A stretch of DNA of 33,228 bases from Holdemanella porci (GCF_019052655.1 NZ_JAHQVB010000017.1:1-33228); one strand, 5' to 3'. Shown: positions 18,924 to 28,252, counted from the first letter of the stretch. The notes: a model not told the origin generated them from the letters alone. Made by a program: numbers and translations.

Positions 18924-19469
18924 ATGAGTGATATTTTATTAAATGCAGAAGAAAAAATGATGGGTGTTATTGATAATTTAGAATCAAACCTTCGTCAAAT
19001 CCGTACTGGACGTGCCAGTGGACAAATGTTAGAACGTGTACAAGTTGAATATTATGGTGCAATGACACCAATCAACCAGATGGCTCAGATTTCTGTTGTT
19101 GAAGGTACACAACTTGTTATTAAACCTTATGATCGTTCAATCATTAAAGATATTGCACACGCAATTCAAGCTGCTAACTTAGGATTGAATCCTCAAGCAG
19201 AAGCAGATGTCATTCGTATTCAAGTTCCTCAATTAACTGAAGATCGTCGTAAAGAATTAGCTAAAGATGCACAAAAATATGGTGAAGAAGCTAAGATTGC
19301 GATTCGTAACGTACGTCGTGATGCGAACGATGCCATTAAAAAAGATAAAGAACTTCCAGAAGACGAACAAAAACAAACATTAGAAGAATCACAAAAATTA
19401 ACAGACAAATACATTAAAGATGTTGATTCAATTTGTGAAGCAAAGAAAAAAGAAATATTAAATGTCTAA
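18924..19469 (+). CDS. frr: Ribosome recycling factor
   Basis: RRF splits post-termination ribosomes together with EF-G. The 181-residue protein has the three-helix-bundle sequence with LRQIRTGRASGQML (22-35), VEYYGAMTPINQMAQI and RIQVPQLTEDRRKEL, typical of the family; length is near the usual 185. AAGGAG (18911-18916) overlaps the pyrH stop. A terminator-like hairpin begins at its stop codon. Confidence 0.98.
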   Translation: MSDILLNAEEKMMGVIDNLESNLRQIRTGRASGQMLERVQVEYYGAMTPINQMAQISVVEGTQLVIKPYDRSIIKDIAHAIQAANLGLNPQAEADVIRIQVPQLTEDRRKELAKDAQKYGEEAKIAIRNVRRDANDAIKKDKELPEDEQKQTLEESQKLTDKYIKDVDSICEAKKKEILNV

Positions 19470-19494
19470 GTCCAAACTTGATTTGGACTTTTTT
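19468..19494 (+). terminator. Internal terminator between frr and uppS
   Basis: A perfect 9-bp stem AAGTCCAAA/TTTGGACTT (19468-19476 with 19482-19490), loop CTTGA, and T6 (19489-19494). No promoter is visible before uppS, whose AAGGAGG follows 4 bases later, so it probably reduces but does not block transcription of the lipid genes. Confidence 0.7.
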
Positions 19495-19509
19495 AAAAAG
19501 GAGGTTTTT

Positions 19510-20202
19510 ATGGCACCAAAAACAGTAGCTATAATTATGGATGGTAATGGTCGTTGGGCCAAAAAAAGAGGCTTACCAAGAACGGCAGGACACAAAAAGG
19601 GTGCGGATACAATTCGTACTGTGGCCTTAGCTGCACAAGATATGGGAATTCAAAAATTGATTCTATATGCTTTTTCAACAGAAAACTGGAAAAGACCAGA
19701 AGATGAAGTTTCCTATTTATGTAAATTACCAGGATTATTTTTTAATAAATTTATTAATGAATTGATGGAAAAGAACATTCGTGTGACTTTTGCCGGTGAA
19801 TTAGAAAAATTCCCACAAACAACACAATATGTAATTAATAAGGCTATAAATATGACTAAGGATAATACTGGATTAGAATTATGTTTAGCCATTAATTACG
19901 GTTCGCGAAGAGAAATGTTACTTGGTATGAAAAAATATGCGGATGAGGTTGCTCAAGGTAAACGAGAAAACGATTTAACTGAGGAAGAGTTCTCAAAATA
20001 TTTATTTGTACCAGAAGACATTGATCTGATGATTCGTACAAGTGGAGAACTTCGTATTTCGAATTATTTGTTGTGGCAACTCGCCTATGCGGAATTAATT
20101 TTTACACCAGTCGCATGGCCTGATTTTGATGAAAAAGCATTAAAAGATTGTCTAGACGAATTCGCTTCAAGAGATCGCAGATTTGGAGGCTTAACTTCAT
20201 GA
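19510..20202 (+). CDS. uppS: Undecaprenyl diphosphate synthase (cis-prenyltransferase)
   Basis: UppS extends farnesyl diphosphate with eight isopentenyl units to make the C55 lipid carrier for peptidoglycan. The 230-residue protein has IIMDGNGRWAKKRG (8-21, catalytic Asp11), AFSTENW (54-60) and the C-terminal RTSGELRISNYLLWQ stretch that binds diphosphate. I chose ATG 19510, which AAGGAGG (19498-19504) precedes by 5 bases; the in-frame ATG at 19462 falls inside frr and before the hairpin. It overlaps cdsA by 4 bases (ATGA). Prenyl precursors must come from a pathway elsewhere, since dxr, normally in this cluster, is absent. Confidence 0.96.
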   Translation: MAPKTVAIIMDGNGRWAKKRGLPRTAGHKKGADTIRTVALAAQDMGIQKLILYAFSTENWKRPEDEVSYLCKLPGLFFNKFINELMEKNIRVTFAGELEKFPQTTQYVINKAINMTKDNTGLELCLAINYGSRREMLLGMKKYADEVAQGKRENDLTEEEFSKYLFVPEDIDLMIRTSGELRISNYLLWQLAYAELIFTPVAWPDFDEKALKDCLDEFASRDRRFGGLTS

Positions 20203-20966
20203 AACAAAGAATAATTACCGCTATAGGTATCATTCTTGTTGTAGCACTACCAGTAGCTCTTGGAGGATATTGGTTAGAATCTCTTGCCTTATTTATTGTT
20301 TGTGCAGGTGCATATGAATGGATGCATATTCAGCCACATTTTAAAAGCTGGCCTAAATATGTTCTTCCACTCAGTGCTTTAGCTGTCGTTTTAACAAGGG
20401 TTTTACCGGATAAATACTTTTTCGTTGTTATGACACTGATTGTTGTATTCTTATGGAGTCTTGTTGTTTTTGTTGAAAACTACTCAATCATAGATTCCTT
20501 TGTGTGTATTTCATATGTTACAATTTTCTCCCTTGTTTATCATGCGGTAGGACAAATCGCAAACGTACATCAGTACCTATGGACGATTGTTTTTGCTACA
20601 TATGGAAGTGATACAGGAGCTTATTTTGTGGGTCGAGCTATTGGAAAGCACAAAATGAATCCTAGGATCTCACCTAAAAAGAGTTGGGAAGGTTTTGTGG
20701 GAGGAATTGTATTTGGTTCTGTATTAAGTTTTGTGGTTAGTTTTAGCTACGTATCAAACTTAAACCCAGTTTTAAATACATTCTTATGTTTAGTATGTCC
20801 TATTACTGCAGAACTTGGAGATTTGTGTTTTAGTGCTATTAAACGTCATTTTGCTGTAAAAGACTTTTCTAATCTTTTACCAGGGCATGGTGGTGTTTTA
20901 GATCGTGTAGATTCACTATTATTAAATATCATGGTATTTAGTGTTTTATATACAATCATTCTCTAA
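20199..20966 (+). CDS. cdsA: Phosphatidate cytidylyltransferase (CDP-diglyceride synthase)
   Basis: CdsA makes CDP-diacylglycerol from phosphatidic acid and CTP, the branch point for phospholipids. The 255-residue polytopic membrane protein has about seven hydrophobic segments and the C-terminal family signature SAIKRHFAVKDFSN followed by LLPGHGGVLDRVD, plus the upstream SPKKSWEG. The start overlaps the uppS stop (ATGA) and follows TTTGGAGG (20182-20188). Neighbouring uppS and rseP form the usual uppS-cdsA-(dxr)-rseP cluster, here without dxr. Confidence 0.96.
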   Translation: MKQRIITAIGIILVVALPVALGGYWLESLALFIVCAGAYEWMHIQPHFKSWPKYVLPLSALAVVLTRVLPDKYFFVVMTLIVVFLWSLVVFVENYSIIDSFVCISYVTIFSLVYHAVGQIANVHQYLWTIVFATYGSDTGAYFVGRAIGKHKMNPRISPKKSWEGFVGGIVFGSVLSFVVSFSYVSNLNPVLNTFLCLVCPITAELGDLCFSAIKRHFAVKDFSNLLPGHGGVLDRVDSLLLNIMVFSVLYTIIL

Positions 20967-20977
20967 GGGGGATTTGA

Positions 20978-22051
20978 ATGGATTTTATTATAGGTATAAT
21001 AGCATTTGTCGTGATGCTAAGTGTGATTGTCATTTTACATGAGTTAGGACATTTTTTAGTTGCTAAACATTTTGGGGTTTACTGTAAAGAATTTTCTATT
21101 GGTATGGGACCATGTCTTTATCAAAAACAAGGAAAAGAGACTGCTTTTTCAATTCGCGCTATTCCTTTTGGCGGCTATGTAATGATGGCTGGTGAAGAAG
21201 ATGGCTCACAAAGCGAAGAAGATAGCTGGCTAAAGGATGTTCCGGAAAATAGACGTTTAAACGGTATTGAAAAATGGAAACAAGTCTGCATCATGATTGC
21301 TGGTATTATGATGAATATTTTATTGGCATGGATCATATATATGGGTGTGGCCTTAGCTCAAGGCTATGTAGTAGAAGACGCAAAACCAGTTGTCTATGTA
21401 GTCGAAGAGGATTCTGTGGCACAAAAAGCAGGTCTAGAAAAAAATGATCACATCGTTAAAGTTCAAAGTGAAGATGGAAACAGTATTCAACCTAAAACAC
21501 AATATGAAATTTTAGAGTTTATTCAATATCATCATGATACATTGACCTTAACTGTAAAGCGTGATGGCACAACATTTGAAACTACGCTAACTCCATCTTA
21601 TGATAAGGATATGGAAGGCTATACACTTGGCTATAAGGCGATTGCATATGCGAAGAAGATTCCTTGGTATCAATCTTTATGGGTTGGCTGTCAAAATACC
21701 TGGGATAGTGCAACAACTATATTTAAATCTTTGAATATGATCATTCATGGACAGGGATTAGAAAACTTATCAGGTCCCGTTGGCATTTTAAATGTTACTA
21801 GCAAATCTGTACAATATGGATTGGACATGTATTTTAGCTTGTTTGCGCTGATTTCATTAAATATTGGAATCTTTAATGCTATTCCCATTCCAGCACTTGA
21901 TGGGGGAAGAATCTTGATTTTATTGATTGAAAAACTAATTGGACGAAAAGTTTCCACAAAAGTAGTAGAAAATATCATCATGGCAAGTTTTGTACTCTTG
22001 ATGTTGCTGTTTTTATACGCAACATATAATGATATCGTACGATTGTTTTAA
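20978..22051 (+). CDS. rseP: Site-2-type intramembrane metalloprotease RseP/RasP
   Basis: RseP-family protease that cuts transmembrane segments of anti-sigma factors and leftover signal peptides. The 357-residue protein has the zinc motif HELGH (21-25) in its first membrane helix, one PDZ domain (about 125-215) and the second metal site in NAIPIPALDGGR (300-311, Asp308), followed by a last membrane segment. Only one PDZ domain is present, as in Bacillus RasP; E. coli RseP has two. The ribosome site AAGGGGG lies before the ATG. It ends the pyrH-to-rseP unit at a bidirectional terminator. Substrates are not identifiable here. Confidence 0.95.
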   Translation: MDFIIGIIAFVVMLSVIVILHELGHFLVAKHFGVYCKEFSIGMGPCLYQKQGKETAFSIRAIPFGGYVMMAGEEDGSQSEEDSWLKDVPENRRLNGIEKWKQVCIMIAGIMMNILLAWIIYMGVALAQGYVVEDAKPVVYVVEEDSVAQKAGLEKNDHIVKVQSEDGNSIQPKTQYEILEFIQYHHDTLTLTVKRDGTTFETTLTPSYDKDMEGYTLGYKAIAYAKKIPWYQSLWVGCQNTWDSATTIFKSLNMIIHGQGLENLSGPVGILNVTSKSVQYGLDMYFSLFALISLNIGIFNAIPIPALDGGRILILLIEKLIGRKVSTKVVENIIMASFVLLMLLFLYATYNDIVRLF

Positions 22052-22052
22052 A

Positions 22053-22095
22053 AAAAGAACCTATATTTTGGAAATTCCAAGATATAGGTTCTTTT
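22053..22095. terminator. Bidirectional terminator between rseP and the minus-strand gene
   Basis: A 19-bp stem (22053-22071 with 22077-22095, one T-G pair) has the loop AAATT. It has a T run on the plus strand at its 3' end and an A run (22050-22056) at its 5' end, which gives a T tract on the minus strand. It lies exactly between convergent genes. Confidence 0.88.
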
Positions 22096-22752
22096 CTACA
22101 TAAAGTATAGGATAGCTAATAAGTGACAAATACTAGCTAAAATGATGAAGATATGCCATACAAAATGAAAATATCTTTTTTGTGGTTTTGAATAAAAGAA
22201 AGTACCCATGGTGTACATAACACCACCTAAGGCAATCAAAATGATAAATATAGGTTGAGTTTCTTTGATTAGCGTAGGAAAGATAAAGATAGCTAACCAA
22301 CCCATGACCATATAGATTACCATTGAAAGTTTAGGATAACTTTTCGTCGCAATCGATTTCAATAAGATTCCTGCAATTACCATAATCCATTCGATAGCTA
22401 AAATTGTATATCCTTTCCAGTTGTTCATAAGATTTAGACAAATGGGCGTATAAGTTCCTGCAATAGCCAATAAGATCATAATGTGATCTAATTTTCTAAA
22501 TACATATTTGTGTGTTGTCTCATGTGGCATGCTATGGTAAAGACAAGACCCTGTAAACATAAAGAGCAGACAAATCAAGAATACCGCTGTTCCAAATGTT
22601 TTGATTGCTCCGCCTTGTAAATAGGCACGAACACTATAGTATGGAAGTGCAAATAGAATCAAAAGTGCCATAACTCCATGTGTGATACAGTTTCCTACTT
22701 CTTCACCAAAACAAAGTGGATAAACATACCTCATACTATCTTTCTTATTCAT
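22096..22752 (-). CDS. Hemolysin III family membrane protein (CREST superfamily)
   Basis: This 218-residue protein has seven predicted membrane segments and the pattern of the PAQR/HlyIII group within CREST, which are putative metal-dependent hydrolases: E-x-x-N-x-x-TH near the N-terminus (GNCITHG), Ser and His in FTGSCLYHSMPHE, KLDH, and the paired histidines of the last segment (VWHIFIILASICHLL). The physiological role in bacteria is not settled; the hemolysin name comes from a Bacillus cereus homologue and does not by itself imply toxicity. It is the only minus-strand gene and splits the lipid cluster from smc. No ribosome site precedes the ATG; a second start at residue 7 (22734) is possible. 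Confidence 0.88.
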   Translation of the reverse strand: MNKKDSMRYVYPLCFGEEVGNCITHGVMALLILFALPYYSVRAYLQGGAIKTFGTAVFLICLLFMFTGSCLYHSMPHETTHKYVFRKLDHIMILLAIAGTYTPICLNLMNNWKGYTILAIEWIMVIAGILLKSIATKSYPKLSMVIYMVMGWLAIFIFPTLIKETQPIFIILIALGGVMYTMGTFFYSKPQKRYFHFVWHIFIILASICHLLAILYFM

Positions 22753-22758
22753 ACACGT

Positions 22759-22787
22759 ACTATAACATAATAATAAATAATATACAA
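22759..22787 (-). promoter_or_regulatory. Promoter of the hemolysin III family gene
   Basis: Reading the minus strand: TTGTAT (22787-22782), a 17-nt spacer and TATAGT (22764-22759). The predicted transcript start falls at or next to the ATG at 22752, so the mRNA would be leaderless. Confidence 0.5.
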
Positions 22788-22829
22788 TCTAGAAATGGAT
22801 ACTAGATATATTTTATGTGATTTTTTTGA

Positions 22830-22835
22830 TATAAT
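22830..22835 (+). promoter_or_regulatory. Extended -10 promoter of smc operon
   Basis: A perfect TATAAT (22830-22835) preceded by TG-A (extended -10). The -35 position is AT-rich and weak. Transcription would start about 22842, shortly before the GGAGGG ribosome site (22850-22855). Confidence 0.65.
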
Positions 22836-22860
22836 ACACTAGTTAGAGTGGAGGGTCTTG

Positions 22861-25788
22861 ATGTTTTTAAAACGTATTGAATTACAAGGCTTTAAAAGCT
22901 TTGCAGATAAAACAGTGATTCAATTTGATCAAGATATTACAGGCATTGTAGGACCAAACGGATGTGGTAAAAGTAATGTGAATGATGCCATTCGTTGGGT
23001 GCTAGGTGAACAGAGTGTTAAATCACTTCGTTCAGGTACTAATATGTCAGATATTATCTTCTCAGGAAGTGAATATAGAAAACCTGTAAACATGGCACGC
23101 GTTACATTGGTATTTGACAATTCAACACGTGTTTTTGATTCGGATTTTGATGAAATCGAAATAACACGACAAATTTTACGTGCCAATAATGAAGCAAGTT
23201 ATTTTATAAATAAAACACCATGCCGATTAAAAGATATTAATGATTTAGTCATGGATACAGGATTAGGCAAAGATTCCTTAAGTATAATTACGCAGGGAAA
23301 TATTTCTTCTTTTGCGGATGCAAAGCCAGAAGATAGACGTTCTTTATTTGAGGAGGCTGCGGGTGTCGCAAAGTATAAAAAGAGAAAAAAGGTGTCATTG
23401 TCTAAATTAGAGCAGACAAAAGAAAATCTAGATCGTTTGCAGGATATTCTAGATGAGCTTGAAAGACAAATTGGACCTTTGGAAAAACAAGCTAAAAAGG
23501 CAGAAAAATATATTTCTTTAAGAGATAAACTATCTAAAATTGAAATTAGTGTATTGGTTGAGGATATTGATCAATATAATGATAAAATCAATCAGATCAA
23601 TAAAGAATTGTTTGATATCCAAGCTATGCATACATCAGAAAATGCGGAGCTTTTAAAGCAGGAAAATCGCTTAGAAAGCATTCGAAAAGAAATGTATGCT
23701 CTAGATAAACAAATCAATGAGCTGCAAGGAAAATACACAAAGGCGATGGAAGAAAATTATCAGCTTGAAAGACGTAAAATCGAGCAGGATGAAAAGCGAA
23801 AGTATATGTTGCAGGTAGCGGATAAACAAGCTCGTCAAAAAGAATTGCAGGCTATGCTTGAAGAAGCACGATTCGAATATCAGGATCGTCATCAACGTTT
23901 GATGCAGACGCAACAAGATTTAAATAACCGTCGTAATATTGTGAATGATTTGAAAACAAAAATTTCTAAGGCTCGTTATGAATCGGATCAGGCAAACAAT
24001 ATCTTGATACAGCTACAAAATCGTAGACAAGTATTGGAAAATATGATGAAGCAGCCATTTGCTCATCAACAAGGTGTGCGTTCCGTAATGCAGGCAAAAA
24101 ACTCTTTATCTGGCGTTTATGGAGTTGTCAGTGAATTGTTGATTGCACATACCGATAAAGCATTGGCGGTAAATGCAGCATTAGGTGGAAGTATCTATCA
24201 AATCATCACTAAAAATGAGGCAGATGCAAGAAATGCCATTTCATTCTTGAAACGAAACCGTAGTGGACGCGCAACTTTCTTACCATTAAGTGTATGTCAT
24301 CCTAGAAAAATGAATGAACAAGTGATCACGGTTGCTTCAACAAGTCCAGGCTTTCTAGGCTTTGCGAGTGAATGTGTTGACTGTAAAGAGATCTTTGATC
24401 CCGTTAAAGAACGATTGCTTGGTAATGTGATTGTGGTGGATACATTGCAGAATGCGAATGAAACCGCGAAACGTTTACGTTATGCATATAAAATTGTTAC
24501 ACTAGACGGTGATATCGTACATACAGGTGGTAGTATGACGGGTGGTGTTACGAAGAATCAAAGTACACCGGTCACAATGCGTCAGGAATTAGAAACAATC
24601 AATTCAAAAATTGAAGGGCAAAAAATCAAAGCCGACAATTGTTTGGATGAAACAGAGATTCTTACGCAGAAACTTCAAAAAGAAAATGATGCGATTGTAA
24701 CTTTACAGATTGAATTGGCTAAGCTAGAAAATATTTATGCGACTAAAAAGGCAAAATACGATTCAATTTTAGCTGAATATCAGGAGTTAGGTGTAGATAT
24801 TGAAGATAGTGGTGAATTAGCACAAGATGATCTTGTTGTACAAATGTCTAAGATGCATGCCGTATTGGATTCATTGTCTTTAGAGATTCAAAGCTTGCGT
24901 CAGACTCGTTTTGATAAAGGAAATGAAGCAGAACAACTTGAAAATCAGATTCGTTTAGTTCGTAGAGAAATGAGTTCTAAACAATCGCAGATCCATAACT
25001 ATGAAATGGAAGTTGTGAAAATCAAAACGCAGTTAGAGAACGCGTTGAATCGCTTAAGCACAGATTATGAAATGACATATGAGTATGCGTTAACTAAAAA
25101 AGAAGATGTCGAAATCGAAAGAGCTAAAGAAGAGGTTATTCAACTTCGTCAAGCCATTTCTCGTTTGGGAAATGTGAATTTGGATGCACCGAACGAATAT
25201 AAAGAAGTCAAAGAACGTTTTGATTTTATGACAAGCCAAAAAGAAGATTTAGAAAAGGCAAGTCAACAAATATTGACAGCCATTGATGAGATGGACAAGA
25301 CAATGATCAGTCAATTTACTGAGATGTTTAATAAAATTAATGCTGAACTAGATGGCGTATTCAAGGCTATGTTTGGTGGAGGACGTGCTAGTCTTTCCAT
25401 GGTGGATCCAGAAGATGTATTGAATACGGGTATTGATATTGATGTTCAGCCTCCTGGAAAAATGGTTAAAAATATCCAGACATTCTCGGGTGGAGAAAAA
25501 GCTTTGATTGCGATTAGTGTATTGTTTGCGATATTGAAGGCTCGTACAATGCCTTTATGTATCTTTGATGAGGTAGAAGCAGCATTAGACCAGGCAAATG
25601 TTGAGCGTTTTGCTCGTTATTTATCTCATTATCGTGGTCAATCTCAATTTATTGCGGTAACACATAGACCAGGAACTATGGAACAGTGCGATACGTTATA
25701 TGGGGTTACAATGCAAAAAGATGGTGTTAGTAAAGTGTTAAAAGTTCAATTGAAAGATGCAGTACATATAGCTAAGGAGGAAAAGTAA
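22861..25788 (+). CDS. smc: Chromosome partition protein SMC, short-armed
   Basis: SMC is the ATPase of bacterial condensin and acts with ScpA/ScpB to align and separate sister chromosomes. Walker A is GPNGCGKSN (31-39), the N-terminal head ends near 170, a first coiled coil runs about 170-415, the hinge about 417-560 with GGSMTGG, a second coil to about 860, then the C-signature FSGGEKAL (875-882) and Walker B with [11 protein letters not shown] (900-910). At 975 residues it is about 200 shorter than Bacillus SMC (1186). Heads and hinge look complete, so the loss is in the two coils, roughly 90-100 residues each. I chose ATG 22861, six bases after GGAGG; the TTG at 22858 is too close. The stop overlaps ftsY (TAATG). 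Confidence 0.95.
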   Translation: MFLKRIELQGFKSFADKTVIQFDQDITGIVGPNGCGKSNVNDAIRWVLGEQSVKSLRSGTNMSDIIFSGSEYRKPVNMARVTLVFDNSTRVFDSDFDEIEITRQILRANNEASYFINKTPCRLKDINDLVMDTGLGKDSLSIITQGNISSFADAKPEDRRSLFEEAAGVAKYKKRKKVSLSKLEQTKENLDRLQDILDELERQIGPLEKQAKKAEKYISLRDKLSKIEISVLVEDIDQYNDKINQINKELFDIQAMHTSENAELLKQENRLESIRKEMYALDKQINELQGKYTKAMEENYQLERRKIEQDEKRKYMLQVADKQARQKELQAMLEEARFEYQDRHQRLMQTQQDLNNRRNIVNDLKTKISKARYESDQANNILIQLQNRRQVLENMMKQPFAHQQGVRSVMQAKNSLSGVYGVVSELLIAHTDKALAVNAALGGSIYQIITKNEADARNAISFLKRNRSGRATFLPLSVCHPRKMNEQVITVASTSPGFLGFASECVDCKEIFDPVKERLLGNVIVVDTLQNANETAKRLRYAYKIVTLDGDIVHTGGSMTGGVTKNQSTPVTMRQELETINSKIEGQKIKADNCLDETEILTQKLQKENDAIVTLQIELAKLENIYATKKAKYDSILAEYQELGVDIEDSGELAQDDLVVQMSKMHAVLDSLSLEIQSLRQTRFDKGNEAEQLENQIRLVRREMSSKQSQIHNYEMEVVKIKTQLENALNRLSTDYEMTYEYALTKKEDVEIERAKEEVIQLRQAISRLGNVNLDAPNEYKEVKERFDFMTSQKEDLEKASQQILTAIDEMDKTMISQFTEMFNKINAELDGVFKAMFGGGRASLSMVDPEDVLNTGIDIDVQPPGKMVKNIQTFSGGEKALIAISVLFAILKARTMPLCIFDEVEAALDQANVERFARYLSHYRGQSQFIAVTHRPGTMEQCDTLYGVTMQKDGVSKVLKVQLKDAVHIAKEEK

Positions 25789-26747
25789 TGTCGGTCTTTT
25801 CGAAAATAAAAGAAGCTTTCGTAAAAAGTGAAGATAAAGATAAATATTTATCAGGCCTTGATCGTTCAAAGAAAAGCTTTGGAGATCGTATGCGTGCTTT
25901 ATCCAATAACTTTCATGGAATTGATGATGACCTATTAGAGCAAATTATGGTTATTCTACTTGAGAGTGATGTGGGTATTCATACAGCACAAAAAATTGTG
26001 GATGCGTTTGAATCAAATGGAAAACATGTTAAAGAATATGATTCCATGTTAGATTATTTGGTTTCAATTCTTTATGATTTCTATGATGAATCAAACGACG
26101 AACCAATTAAAATGAATGAAAAAGGTCCAACAGTTATTTTAATGGTTGGTGTAAATGGTAGTGGTAAGACAACTACAAGTGCAAAATTAATTCAATATTA
26201 TAAGGAACAAGGTAAGAAAGTTGCGGTTGCTGCAGCCGACACATTCCGTGCTGGAGCCATTGATCAAATTGATACTTGGGCAACACGTTTAGGTGTTCAT
26301 TGTGTTAAAGGAAAAATGAACCAAGACCCAAGTTCCGTATTAGTTGATGCTTGTCGTTATGCCAAAGAAAATGATGTTGATATTTTGATTTGCGATACAG
26401 CGGGTCGTTTACAAAATAAAACAAACTTGATGAATGAATTAAGTAAGATGCACCGTGTTGTACAAAGAGAAATTGAGGGAGCACCACAAGAAGTCTGGTT
26501 AGTTTTAGATGCGACAACAGGTCAAAACGGTATTTCACAGGCAAAAGTATTCTTGGAAGCAACTGATGTAACAGGTATCGTTTTAACGAAGATGGATGGT
26601 ACGGCAAAAGGTGGAGTTGTACTCGCAATTCGTGATCTATTACACTTACCAGTTCGTTTCCTAGGTCTAGGAGAAAAGCCTGCTGATTTAAGACCATTTG
26701 ATATCAATGCCTTCTTGATGGGAATCACAAAGGGTATGGAAGAATAA
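25788..26747 (+). CDS. ftsY: Signal recognition particle receptor FtsY
   Basis: FtsY is the SRP receptor GTPase that docks Ffh-ribosome complexes at the membrane. The 319-residue protein has the N domain (about 20-100) and G domain with GVNGSGKTTTS (121-131), DTFRAGA (151-157), DTAGRL (203-208), TKMDG (267-271) and FLGLGEKPADL (291-301). The acidic A domain of E. coli FtsY is missing; only about 20 charged residues precede the N domain, as in other Bacillota. AAGGAGG precedes the ATG. It is coupled by one-base overlaps to smc before it and ylxM after it. Its partner ffh is about 20 kb upstream in this window. Confidence 0.97.
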   Translation: MSVFSKIKEAFVKSEDKDKYLSGLDRSKKSFGDRMRALSNNFHGIDDDLLEQIMVILLESDVGIHTAQKIVDAFESNGKHVKEYDSMLDYLVSILYDFYDESNDEPIKMNEKGPTVILMVGVNGSGKTTTSAKLIQYYKEQGKKVAVAAADTFRAGAIDQIDTWATRLGVHCVKGKMNQDPSSVLVDACRYAKENDVDILICDTAGRLQNKTNLMNELSKMHRVVQREIEGAPQEVWLVLDATTGQNGISQAKVFLEATDVTGIVLTKMDGTAKGGVVLAIRDLLHLPVRFLGLGEKPADLRPFDINAFLMGITKGMEE

Positions 26748-27040
26748 TGATTTCAAAATTAGATGCGAATGATTTATTAGATGTGTATGGAGAATTGTTG
26801 ACAGAACGTCAAAGAGAGATATTATCTCTTTACTATGAGGAAGATTTCTCTTATACTGAAATAAGTGAGGAACTAGAGATTTCTCGTGCAGCCGCGATGG
26901 ATTCGGTACATCGAGCTACGAAATTACTGGAAAAATATGAAGCAGCGATTGGTTATGTTGCTAAGAAAAAATTATTGGATTCATGGATTCTACATCATGA
27001 AGATGTTGAACAAATCGAAATATTAAAAGAAATTTTTTAG
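26747..27040 (+). CDS. ylxM: YlxM family (UPF0122) helix-turn-helix protein
   Basis: YlxM is a 97-residue putative DNA-binding protein with a sigma-70 region 4-like helix-turn-helix (LTERQREILSLYYEEDFSYTEISEELEISRAAAMDSVHRA in outline, residues 17-56). It is found in SRP gene clusters; a streptococcal YlxM has been reported to bind SRP components. The start overlaps the ftsY stop (TAATG). In Bacillus the order is ftsY-ylxM-ffh; here ylxM stays with ftsY but ackA follows. That it is kept with ftsY supports a role linked to SRP biogenesis, but this is inference. Confidence 0.9.
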   Translation: MISKLDANDLLDVYGELLTERQREILSLYYEEDFSYTEISEELEISRAAAMDSVHRATKLLEKYEAAIGYVAKKKLLDSWILHHEDVEQIEILKEIF

Positions 27041-27052
27041 GAGGATCAAAAA

Positions 27053-28252
27053 ATGTCGATTGTTATGAGTGTTAATGCAGGAAGTTCGTCTTTGAAATTC
27101 CAAGTTTTCAAAATGCCAGAAGAAGAAGTTCTAGCTCAAGGAAACGTAGAACGTATTGGTTTAAACGATTCTATCTTTGGAATGAAAGCCAATGGAGAAA
27201 AAATTGAAGAGATCTTAGATATCAAAGATCATGCAGTAGCTGTAAAAAAATTAATGGAAGCATTAATTGAACACAAAGTTGTAAATAGTTTAGAAGATAT
27301 CAAAGCGATTGGTCATCGTGTTGTTCATGGTGGAGAATATTTCTCTCATTCAGTACCTGTAGATGCTGATGTTGAAGCTAAAGTAGAAGAATTATGTGTA
27401 TTAGCTCCATTACACAACCCAGCTGCATTAGTTGGATATCGTTCATTTAGAGATGCTTTACCAGAGTGTAAACACACATTCGTATTTGATACAGCATTCC
27501 ACCAAAGTATGCCAGAAGAAAACTATATTTTCCCTCTTCCATATGAATATTATACTAACGATAAAGTACGTCGTTATGGTGCTCATGGAACAAGTCATGA
27601 ATATTTGACAAAACGTTTGGCTGAGCTTCAAGGAAAAACACAAGAAGAAATGAATATCATCACTTGCCACTTAGGAAATGGCGCTAGTATTACAGCTGTT
27701 AAAAATGGTAAATCATATAAAACATCAATGGGATTCACACCTCTTGGAGGAATCATGATGGGAACTCGTTGTGGAGATATTGACCCTGCAATCGTTCCAT
27801 TCTTAGAAAATAAATATGGATATACACCAGATGAAATGGATACAATCATGAATAAAAAATCGGGTATGTTAGGTGTAAGTGGAATCTCTAGTGATGGTCG
27901 AGACATTGAAGCAGCTATCAAAGAAGGAAACCCACGTGCTATTTTAACTCAAAACGTATATGTAAATCGTATTGTCGAAGTTGTATCAGGATACTACGGA
28001 TTAATGGGTGGTGCTGATGCGATTGTTTTTGCGGGTGGTATCGGTGAAAATGACTGTGCAATGCGTCAAAGAATCTGTGATGGATTATCAGCATTTGGCG
28101 TTGTTGTAAAACCAGAAGACAACGATGGAGTTCGTGGCGTTGAAAAATTATTAAGTGCTCCTGAATCAAAAATGCAAGTTTGGTTATTGCCAACAAATGA
28201 AGAATTAGTCATTGCACGTGATGCTTACAAGGATTTGATGGCTAATGCCTAA
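27053..28252 (+). CDS. ackA: Acetate kinase
   Basis: AckA interconverts acetyl phosphate + ADP and acetate + ATP, giving ATP in fermentation. The 399-residue protein has both family signatures, VNAGSSSLKF (7-16) and the region GHRVVHGG, plus FDTAFHQSM (145-153), RYGAHGTSH (174-182), HLGNGAS (206-212) and GGIMMGTRCGDIDP. Length is normal. AGGAGG lies 7-8 bases before the ATG, 12 bases after ylxM, with no terminator between. The phosphotransacetylase gene is not adjacent. The 3' end overlaps the next gene by 8 bases. It suggests an acetate-producing fermentative metabolism. Confidence 0.98.
   Translation: MSIVMSVNAGSSSLKFQVFKMPEEEVLAQGNVERIGLNDSIFGMKANGEKIEEILDIKDHAVAVKKLMEALIEHKVVNSLEDIKAIGHRVVHGGEYFSHSVPVDADVEAKVEELCVLAPLHNPAALVGYRSFRDALPECKHTFVFDTAFHQSMPEENYIFPLPYEYYTNDKVRRYGAHGTSHEYLTKRLAELQGKTQEEMNIITCHLGNGASITAVKNGKSYKTSMGFTPLGGIMMGTRCGDIDPAIVPFLENKYGYTPDEMDTIMNKKSGMLGVSGISSDGRDIEAAIKEGNPRAILTQNVYVNRIVEVVSGYYGLMGGADAIVFAGGIGENDCAMRQRICDGLSAFGVVVKPEDNDGVRGVEKLLSAPESKMQVWLLPTNEELVIARDAYKDLMANA

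Noticed and set aside
19462..19509. Earlier in-frame start for uppS inside frr
   Set aside because: It has no ribosome site and translates through the hairpin; AAGGAGG sits at the correct distance from ATG 19510.
22096..22752. Hemolysin III as a virulence factor
   Set aside because: The family is widespread in harmless bacteria and belongs to CREST membrane hydrolases; the name alone does not support toxicity.
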